Assembly: GCA_014729955.1 (NCBI GenBank)
Contig: WJJA01000310.1
Location: 1 to 5,480 of the forward strand
Reading direction: 5' to 3'
Length of the DNA: 5,480 bases
Origin: a bacterium
GTDB lineage: Bacteria; Electryoneota; Electryoneia; Electryoneales; Electryoneaceae
Shown here piece by piece: positions 1 through 4,963 of the stretch. A program made the translations under genes and the position numbers. The notes beneath the pieces are model-generated. The model had not been told where the DNA came from, did no database searches, and saw nothing but the letters and a program-made list of their open reading frames with translations. Position 1 is the stretch's first letter. Each line of letters begins with the position of its first letter.

Positions 1-190
1 GAGAAAAATAGGCATTGCGGAAACGTGCTGCCTCGCAGTGAGTCGTGCCACCAGCCGTCGGCAGGGCACAGCGGCTACACGAGTATGAACGGAAAGTGGG
101 CGCCTTCGGCGACCTGGTACGGCGGGGGGAGCGGTGCGGCCCAACATACGCTGTTCCACTCGATGAAAGCGCGAATCCCGGCCATACTGT
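1..190. other. Non-coding flank downstream of the GH30 gene; no convincing gene
   Basis: This stretch lies beyond the stop codon of the leftward GH30 gene. Several frames are open across it on both strands, as expected in GC-rich DNA, but none has a Shine-Dalgarno-led start, a recognisable motif or a link to a known family. One minus-strand frame ends in a short hydrophobic run with a stop near position 77, and one plus-strand frame is open from position 1 to 207; both look like chance open frames. The only structure I see is a small inverted repeat followed by a T-run in the minus-strand direction near the left edge. Confidence 0.5.
4..33 (-). terminator. Weak possible Rho-independent terminator for the GH30 gene
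   Basis: Read on the minus strand, AGGCA (33-29) is complementary to TGCCT (14-10), and the stem is followed after one base by TTTTT (8-4). The stem has only five continuous base pairs plus two inner G-C pairs across a bulge, and the loop is long. It lies about 160 bases past the GH30 stop codon. The order of hairpin then U-run is right for a leftward terminator, but the stem is weak and chance occurrence is quite possible. Confidence 0.27.
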
Positions 191-1771
191 CTACGGGTTC
201 GGCGTGAAAGCCATATGGAGAGCGGTTGATGCTCCCACTGGTTCGAGAATGACGAGTACAGAGGCGGCGCGTACCGAAGCGTTAGGGGACAGGACTGCGG
301 CGCGGTATCGATGGCGCAGGTCGGCACCCGCAACGCAACGGCCGAGGAGGTCATACACCGCGGCGCTGCCGCACCGCGACCTTCGAGGCGGGGTGCGTAC
401 GGCGGGGGCCGAGCGACTCACCGAGGTGCCGGGCCCCACCCGCACCCGGTGGCCGAGCGACACGACCGACTGGGCGGGAAGAACAATCGCCGATGCGGAC
501 GACACCATGCCACCGTCGACGAACCCTTCGGACGCGGTCGTGCGGCGCATTTCGAACTCGCCCGGTAGCGCCCACCCTGTCATGCTCAGCTCCACCGTCT
601 TTGCGCTGGTGGCGTTGTTGATACACACGATCGAGAACGACCCGATGCTCTCGTCGGCGAACGCACCGAGCATGATATCGCTATCGACGCAGTCGGCCCG
701 GACTCGTTTCATGCCCGGCCGAACGAACCTGAAGAACTGGGCGTTGACATAGTAGCCGTGGTACTTGGTACCGACGGATCTATCCCACAGGCCGCCGCCG
801 GCAAGGTAGCCCGACATATTGCTCCGCGCCAGGGCCTTCATCACCGCCCGGCCGTGGCTCAGCGCCTCGTCATACGTCTGCTCGCCCCAGTTGAACTCGC
901 TGAGCCAGAGGGGACGCACATGTGTGTCGGGCAGCGTGTCAAATGTGGCCGTGTCCACCTGGACACCGTCGGTGTAGCCGTGCACCGCGAATCGGTCGAG
1001 ATAGTCGCGCGCCTGGACGTTGGCCATCACCGCGTACTCCCACGAAGGGTACGCCCAGGCCATGTGCTCGACACCGTAGATAATCGTGGCGGGGCTGGCC
1101 TGCTTGACCGCCGGGCCGACCACGGCCAGCATCTCGGCGTAATGACCGCCATTGGCGTAGCTGCACGACGCATACGGTTCGTTGAAGAACGGCTCGTTCT
1201 GCGGGCTGAGCGCGTACACGTCAAGCCCGAATGTGTCACGGCTGATTTCGATGTACCGCGCGCACAGGGCCGCAAACTCGTCGTAGTACTCGGGCAGCAA
1301 CGAGTTCCGGGAGTTGGCCCCGTACGTGCTTTCCTCGCCACCGGCACACTGGCCATTTGCTTTCATCCAACCCGGGGGGGAGAAGATGTTGGGAGAAAAC
1401 CGCAGAATCTGCCCTGCCGAATCGGCCACGGTTTTCAGGAAACGGTTGCGCTCGAGCTCCGCACGCATACGATCGGTGATCACATACTGGCCGGCAGCGG
1501 GGTTGAACGCACACGATTCCGTGTCGAACCCGCGCAGCATCGTGATACCGATATGGTTTATTAACGTGTCGGCAAAGGGCTCGAACGGAAGGGCGACCCA
1601 GAACGGACCGTCCTTCACTCTCCACATCTCCCCCACCCCGCACACGCCAAGGCCTTCGATGGTCTGGTAGGTCTGGCTCATATCTACTGTGATATCGACC
1701 GCACCGGCCGGCGCAATCCCGCCCAGCAGCAGACTCGCCGCCCATATCACCCCCGCTCGTATGCTGTCCAT
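191..1771 (-). CDS. Secreted glycoside hydrolase, family GH30-like, with C-terminal sorting-like domain
   Basis: This is a 526-residue exported clan GH-A hydrolase. GH30 members cleave xylan, beta-1,6-glucan, galactan or glucosylceramide-type linkages with retention; the exact substrate here is not decided. Residues 1-24 form a signal peptide (hydrophobic AASLLLGGI, cleavage near PAGA/VDI). The TIM barrel spans about 35-350. It opens with the IEGLG motif, carries SPPGWMKANG (131-140) typical of GH30, has acid/base Glu193 in SPQNEP and nucleophile Glu292 in LWLSEFNW. QFFRFVRPG (345-353) leads into the small beta-sandwich (about 350-440). An Arg/Pro/Ser linker follows, then a segment with VYDLLGR (472-478) and ASVLVILEPVG (503-513) that resembles type IX secretion C-terminal sorting domains. 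The start is set by AAAGGGG six bases upstream and by the signal peptide directly after it; the same frame is open a further 97 codons upstream, but that extension runs into the divergent gene and has no domain. Family call is firm; subfamily and sorting domain are less sure. Confidence 0.9.
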   Translation of the reverse strand: MDSIRAGVIWAASLLLGGIAPAGAVDITVDMSQTYQTIEGLGVCGVGEMWRVKDGPFWVALPFEPFADTLINHIGITMLRGFDTESCAFNPAAGQYVITDRMRAELERNRFLKTVADSAGQILRFSPNIFSPPGWMKANGQCAGGEESTYGANSRNSLLPEYYDEFAALCARYIEISRDTFGLDVYALSPQNEPFFNEPYASCSYANGGHYAEMLAVVGPAVKQASPATIIYGVEHMAWAYPSWEYAVMANVQARDYLDRFAVHGYTDGVQVDTATFDTLPDTHVRPLWLSEFNWGEQTYDEALSHGRAVMKALARSNMSGYLAGGGLWDRSVGTKYHGYYVNAQFFRFVRPGMKRVRADCVDSDIMLGAFADESIGSFSIVCINNATSAKTVELSMTGWALPGEFEMRRTTASEGFVDGGMVSSASAIVLPAQSVVSLGHRVRVGPGTSVSRSAPAVRTPPRRSRCGSAAVYDLLGRCVAGADLRHRYRAAVLSPNASVRAASVLVILEPVGASTALHMAFTPNP

Positions 1772-1777
1772 ACCCGA

Positions 1778-1784
1778 CCCCTTT
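1778..1784 (-). promoter_or_regulatory. Ribosome binding site of the GH30 gene
   Basis: The minus strand reads AAAGGGG here, six bases before the ATG whose first base is 1771. It decides the start, because the reading frame stays open for almost 300 bases further upstream and holds several other ATG codons without such a site next to a signal peptide. Confidence 0.6.
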
Positions 1785-1820
1785 CGCGAGTACTGCTCCC
1801 TTTGCATCGATCCACACGTA

Positions 1821-1826
1821 ATTGTA
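1821..1826 (-). promoter_or_regulatory. Candidate -10 element for the GH30 gene
   Basis: The minus strand reads TACAAT here, matching the sigma-70-type TATAAT at five of six positions, about 50 bases before the GH30 start codon. No good -35 hexamer sits 16-18 bases upstream (the region reads near GTGCAG), so if this is a real promoter it is weak or needs an activator, which would suit AraC control. The element is nested in the palindrome TTGTACAA. Confidence 0.3.
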
Positions 1827-1979
1827 CAACCACGGCGGCCATTCTGCACAGTTCCTGCGAACAGCATGGTGCAGGCCATCATCTCCCGGTTGGTGGCCGG
1901 ATGTCCGGGCGCTCGGGCTAGATTCATTGAAATAGACATGCCTGAGCACTCCCGCTGGTAGAGGCTACACATAGCCAAT

Positions 1980-4370
1980 ATGCATATGCCGCTCACAGTC
2001 CTCGTTACGTTTGTTTCCATGAGCATTGCCGCCATGTCCGTGGAAGGCGACACCACCGCCACATTTCATGCGGGGTTCGAGGTCGGGCCGCTGTATCTCC
2101 AACGGGCCATCTCCGCTAACTGCACGGAAATGGAATTGGCACCGGCAGAAGAGTTGTCGCTGTGGCCTCCCGATGGGGGAATCGGAATCATCGATGTCGG
2201 CTTCGGCTGGCGCACCGACTTCTTCTCCTATCAATCCAGAGAACACAACCGACTACTGGGGGTTGACGGTGTCGAACATGCCCATCCTGCGCTCGCCGAA
2301 CTGCGTACTGCCGGGTGGGGCGAATGGGGACTGAACGTCACACTCGCCAAGGCCGAAGCGCGCGAGAAGGTTCGCCTGGTAAGCGATACCGCTCTGCCAG
2401 CTTCCTTTGGCGCTGAATTTGACTGCACATACAGAGGCATAGCCCACCTTCGGCGCCTGCTCCCAGACCACGCCATCGTCTCGGTTGAGATGTCAATCAA
2501 GGTAGACAGCGCCTTGGGTACGAACACCAAAACGCCTTTTGCCCTGCTTCGCCATGAATTCGGCCATTTCCAGCTACCGAGGGTCGTGCTTGCCGGGAAA
2601 CGGGAAACGGGCGCACGTACCCCTCTGCTGAATGTCACGACCGAAGCTGCGATAGTATCGGAGAAACGGGCCCAGAGGAGATTGTCTCCCGACCGGTTCC
2701 ATTCACTTCGCTACACAGCCTGGCGTTCCGATCCACATGTCGTCGCGGCAGCACTCTTTCTGGACGACAGCCTGGTGCACTCCCTGAGTTACTCGTTCGG
2801 CACTGATTCGACTCAGGAACGCAGCAAATACGCTCTCTATGTGGGCAAGCTGCGTTCGGCCGATTTCGGGGGAAGCATCACTATCGCGAACATGCGGGTA
2901 TGGGAACACACCCCGGGCATGCCCACGGAAAGGTACCAGCTGTCGACCGAACGTGAAGCGCTGCTCATCACTCCTGCGGTTTCCCCGTCAAGTCAGATAC
3001 ACCTGCAGGCGGTCGATACTGCCGGAACCTGGTATGAGCCGCGGTACAATAGCGGCCCAATCACTCCTCGCCCATTATTCAGCCCGCCGCTGCACTACCT
3101 GCTGTGCTACGAACACGACGGTGGTACACCGCTGGTTGCCGCATTGGCGGGCAACCCCGAAACCATCGATTGTCTCACCATCCCAACCGGCCTTGCCCCC
3201 GAAATCCCTTACCAGTTCCGAATCCGTGTCAGATGCCATCAGGGTGGATGGAGCGCGTGGAGCAATGCAGTGACCGCGGCGGCGCACCCGTCCCCACCAC
3301 TTGCGTTGGACACGTCGGGGACACGACCGGCATACCTCAGAATCACCGAGGCAGGCGGCAGTAGGTCGATCGACCAACTGGCCCACGATATCTGGTACGA
3401 TCTGCACATAGGCGTTACTCCAACGGGCGACACGACCCTGGAGATCGACATTCTGCTCAACGGAGATCCTGACCTGACATGGTTGACACACACCCAACGT
3501 GGAGGGCCGTTCGATCCCCGCGACAACTACTACATCGGCTTTTCGACCGGGAGCAGTCTGCTCTGGAGTCGCGAAAAGCCGGGCAAGCTCAAAGCTTCCT
3601 TCATAGGTGGTTCTCAAGGGCTCTATGTCGACGGCAGACCGGGCGCCTACGAGTACGACATGCGCGAGGGCACTCTGCGGGTGCGATTCAGACTGCTGCC
3701 TGAGGCCCGCCTGGGAGTCTGGCGCGCAGGCACATACTGCCGGCTCGACAAACGTCGTCCGAGCACATTTGCCACGCATACCTTTCTTGTAGGAGAAGAA
3801 CAGAAGATCGCCTCAGGCATTCCCATCGTCGGCGTTATGGTGCTCGCGATCACTCTCATCATTCTCGTCGGCCTGGTATATGGAGGCCTGCGGGTTCGCG
3901 GCGCGCGGGCGAATTGTGCGAGTGCAGGCAGTCGGCACGAGCGCCCCGCCGGTGCGAGAGAAATCCCCGGCTCCGGCGAATTTGACCCTGCTCCTCACGA
4001 TTGCGCCGGTCCCTACGCCGTTAAGATTGACGCTGCAAAGTCATTCATCCGGGAGAACTACGGCGAAAGAATCAGTCCCAGCGACATTGCACGTGCCTTG
4101 TGCATAACCCCGAACTGGCTGGCCAAGATGTTCAGGCAGGCAACCGGCATGACTGTTACCCGGTACACAAACCTCATCCGACTGCACGCCGCCAGGGACC
4201 TGATCCAGGGAACAGACAAACCAATCACCGAAATAGCACTGGTCTGCGGATTTTCGAGCCCCCACTACTTCAGTCGCGTATTCCAGAAGCATGAAAGCAT
4301 GTCTCCCCAGCACTACCGGTCACATATCCGTGCCTCGCAAGACGGAAAGGCCCTTTCCGGACATGAGTAG
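1980..4370 (+). CDS. Transmembrane one-component regulator: beta-rich extracytoplasmic sensor plus AraC-type HTH
   Basis: This 796-residue protein should span the cytoplasmic membrane once and bind DNA from the inner face. Residues 1-23 are a hydrophobic export signal with few charges (PLTVLVTFVSMSIAAM). Residues about 29-312 look like a LamG/concanavalin-type beta sandwich (LRYTAWRSD..., FLDDSLVHSLSY, ITIANMRVWEH at its end). Residues about 365-435 look like a fibronectin-III fold (IPYQFRIRVR, GGWSAWSNAVTA). Residues about 440-605 are a further beta-rich juxtamembrane region of unknown family. The transmembrane helix is about 612-636 (GIPIVGVMVLAITLIILVGL), followed by Arg-rich LRVRGAR, consistent with an inside C-terminus. 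A loose linker leads to the AraC domain (about 682-785): first helix-turn-helix around ISPSDIARALCITPNWLAKMF, second around ITEIALVCGFSSPHYFSRVF, then MSPQHYR. There is no kinase or receiver domain. The ectodomain has six cysteines (48, 149, 376, 398, 419, 587). The start is the first ATG after an in-frame TAG; a second ATG two codons on is equally possible, and neither has a clear Shine-Dalgarno sequence. The AraC and membrane calls are strong; ectodomain folds and ligand are inferred. Confidence 0.9.
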   Translation: MHMPLTVLVTFVSMSIAAMSVEGDTTATFHAGFEVGPLYLQRAISANCTEMELAPAEELSLWPPDGGIGIIDVGFGWRTDFFSYQSREHNRLLGVDGVEHAHPALAELRTAGWGEWGLNVTLAKAEAREKVRLVSDTALPASFGAEFDCTYRGIAHLRRLLPDHAIVSVEMSIKVDSALGTNTKTPFALLRHEFGHFQLPRVVLAGKRETGARTPLLNVTTEAAIVSEKRAQRRLSPDRFHSLRYTAWRSDPHVVAAALFLDDSLVHSLSYSFGTDSTQERSKYALYVGKLRSADFGGSITIANMRVWEHTPGMPTERYQLSTEREALLITPAVSPSSQIHLQAVDTAGTWYEPRYNSGPITPRPLFSPPLHYLLCYEHDGGTPLVAALAGNPETIDCLTIPTGLAPEIPYQFRIRVRCHQGGWSAWSNAVTAAAHPSPPLALDTSGTRPAYLRITEAGGSRSIDQLAHDIWYDLHIGVTPTGDTTLEIDILLNGDPDLTWLTHTQRGGPFDPRDNYYIGFSTGSSLLWSREKPGKLKASFIGGSQGLYVDGRPGAYEYDMREGTLRVRFRLLPEARLGVWRAGTYCRLDKRRPSTFATHTFLVGEEQKIASGIPIVGVMVLAITLIILVGLVYGGLRVRGARANCASAGSRHERPAGAREIPGSGEFDPAPHDCAGPYAVKIDAAKSFIRENYGERISPSDIARALCITPNWLAKMFRQATGMTVTRYTNLIRLHAARDLIQGTDKPITEIALVCGFSSPHYFSRVFQKHESMSPQHYRSHIRASQDGKALSGHE

Positions 4371-4583
4371 GAGTTGTCCACTTCTGAGCAGGCCAGATAC
4401 CGTTTCGCAGGACTACTCCAGGCAGTATGCCCGACAGAGACATCGAGGCCGGTTAGCCCATTGCGTGTGACTGCGACTACCGGGACATTTCCGCGCCAAG
4501 CAGGCAAGCAGAACACGAAAGTGGCTGCAAGAGCCCGTAGCATGCTGGCTGCAACACGGTTGTGAGTCTGCTGAACCCGAACA

Positions 4584-4613
4584 GGTCACCCTGAGCCCGG
4601 TCGAAGGGCGACC
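4584..4613. repeat. REP-like inverted repeat (CCTGAGC...GTCGAAGG type)
   Basis: Left arm GGTCACCCT (4584-4592) pairs with AGGGCGACC (4605-4613) at eight of nine positions (one A-C mismatch), with a 12-base centre. An alternative inner hairpin, GGTCG (4599-4603) with CGACC (4609-4613), is perfect. The core resembles the CCCTGAGC...GTCGAAGGG repeats scattered between genes in many bacterial genomes, an identification made from memory. It lies in a non-coding stretch between two same-strand genes, where such elements are typical. It could act as a transcript 3'-end stabiliser, an attenuator, or simply a dispersed repeat. Confidence 0.55.
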
Positions 4614-4676
4614 AACCCTTCACCTGTCGCAACGTCTTATGTTACGGGCGCTTAGCGGTCGCCATCCGGCGTCCAC

Positions 4677-4710
4677 GCCAGAAAAGTGCACCTGGAATCC
4701 TCTTTCTGGC
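4677..4710. repeat. Perfect 8-base inverted repeat upstream of the GH26-like gene
   Basis: GCCAGAAA (4677-4684) and TTTCTGGC (4703-4710) are exact reverse complements separated by 18 bases, with the small palindrome GTGCAC in the spacer. The half-site spacing (26 bases centre to centre) is between two and three helical turns. It may be a paired regulator site or a transcript hairpin. It lies about 250 bases upstream of the GH26-like start, somewhat far for a simple operator. Confidence 0.35.
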
Positions 4711-4832
4711 AAGCATCTGTCCCGATAAATGACGGCGCGAGGCGGCCGTAGAGGATAGTTTTGGTCCAGACGGCGGGGGAAAGCTTGACGCAGTCGGTCG
4801 TCGCCGTCCCGCAGCACTGAGAGGGTAGGAAC

Positions 4833-4907
4833 ATGAAAAACCATTTGAGGCACTACATTCCCCGGTGTTGGATCCGGAGTACGGCCGGGAACGCACCACG
4901 CGGTTGA
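4833..4907 (+). CDS. Possible 24-residue small ORF or leader peptide
   Basis: An ATG at 4833 is preceded by GAGGG with a seven-base spacer, a better ribosome binding site than most chance ORFs have. It opens a 24-codon frame ending in TGA at 4907. The peptide begins MKNHLRHYIPRCW and is basic and polar, with no signal peptide or membrane segment. It ends 56 bases before the GH26-like start, so a translated leader is conceivable, but no attenuator-type hairpins or run of a single amino acid's codons are visible. It may equally be chance. Confidence 0.2.
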   Translation: MKNHLRHYIPRCWIRSTAGNAPRG

Positions 4908-4950
4908 TCATAGTTCCATAGCGGCGTCGAGCCGGGATGTACCATTCAGG

Positions 4951-4956
4951 AAGGAG
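4951..4956 (+). promoter_or_regulatory. Ribosome binding site of the GH26-like gene
   Basis: AAGGAG is followed by three consecutive in-frame ATG codons at 4958, 4961 and 4964. The spacers are one, four and seven bases, so the third ATG is the best-placed start. Confidence 0.65.
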
Positions 4957-4963
4957 TATGATG

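Larger units (their letters stand above)
1772..1979. promoter_or_regulatory. Divergent intergenic control region between the GH30 gene and the transmembrane AraC gene
   Basis: These 208 bases separate two start codons that point away from each other, so both promoters must lie here or inside the flanking genes. A -10-like TACAAT faces the GH30 gene. Two short perfect dyads are present: TTGTACAA (1822-1829), which overlaps that -10, and CCGGA-TG-TCCGG (1897-1908), which lies nearer the regulator gene. CCGG recurs at 1886, 1897 and 1905. Divergent placement of an AraC-type gene next to an enzyme gene commonly means that the regulator controls both; that is inference here. I find no convincing promoter facing the regulator gene. 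Confidence 0.5.
4371..4963. other. Long intergenic region between the regulator and the GH26-like gene
   Basis: About 590 bases without a convincing gene. Open frames of 60-80 codons occur on both strands but lack recognisable motifs. One minus-strand frame beginning at 4543 opens with a signal-peptide-like MLRALAATFVFCLPA, yet it overlaps the regulator's 3' end and has no ribosome binding site. What can be supported is a REP-like inverted repeat (4584-4613), a perfect 8-base inverted repeat with an 18-base spacer (4677-4710), and a 24-codon ORF with a Shine-Dalgarno sequence (4833-4907). No clear terminator follows the regulator gene and no convincing promoter for the downstream gene is visible. 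The length suggests that the GH26-like gene has its own transcription unit. Confidence 0.55.

Noticed and set aside
45..752. 235-codon plus-strand open frame at the left of the window
   Set aside because: From 191 onward it is antisense to the GH30 C-terminus. The first ~145 bases read protein-like but lack any family signature or ribosome binding site.
758..1564. 268-codon open frame on the plus strand inside the GH30 gene
   Set aside because: It is fully antisense to a gene with clear catalytic motifs, and its Arg/Val/His-rich composition is typical of an antisense frame in GC-rich DNA. It has no domain or ribosome binding site.
1236..1949. 237-codon minus-strand frame overlapping the GH30 start
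   Set aside because: It is a shifted-frame shadow of the GH30 N-terminal region without recognisable motifs.
1772..2062. 97-codon upstream extension of the GH30 frame
   Set aside because: It overlaps the divergent regulator gene, has no domain, and places the obvious signal peptide internally; the AAAGGGG-led ATG at 1771 is preferred.
3075..3779. 234-codon minus-strand frame inside the regulator gene
   Set aside because: Antisense to the coherent ectodomain of the regulator; composition is typical of an antisense frame.
4313..4543. Minus-strand 76-codon frame starting with a signal-peptide-like run
   Set aside because: It overlaps the 3' end of the regulator gene tail to tail, has no ribosome binding site, and shows no recognisable mature domain.
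4701..4730. Promoter-like ATAAAT and a TGGCA (-24-like) element upstream of the GH26-like gene
   Set aside because: No -35 partner at the right distance, and the GC dinucleotide needed at -12 for a sigma-54 promoter is absent.
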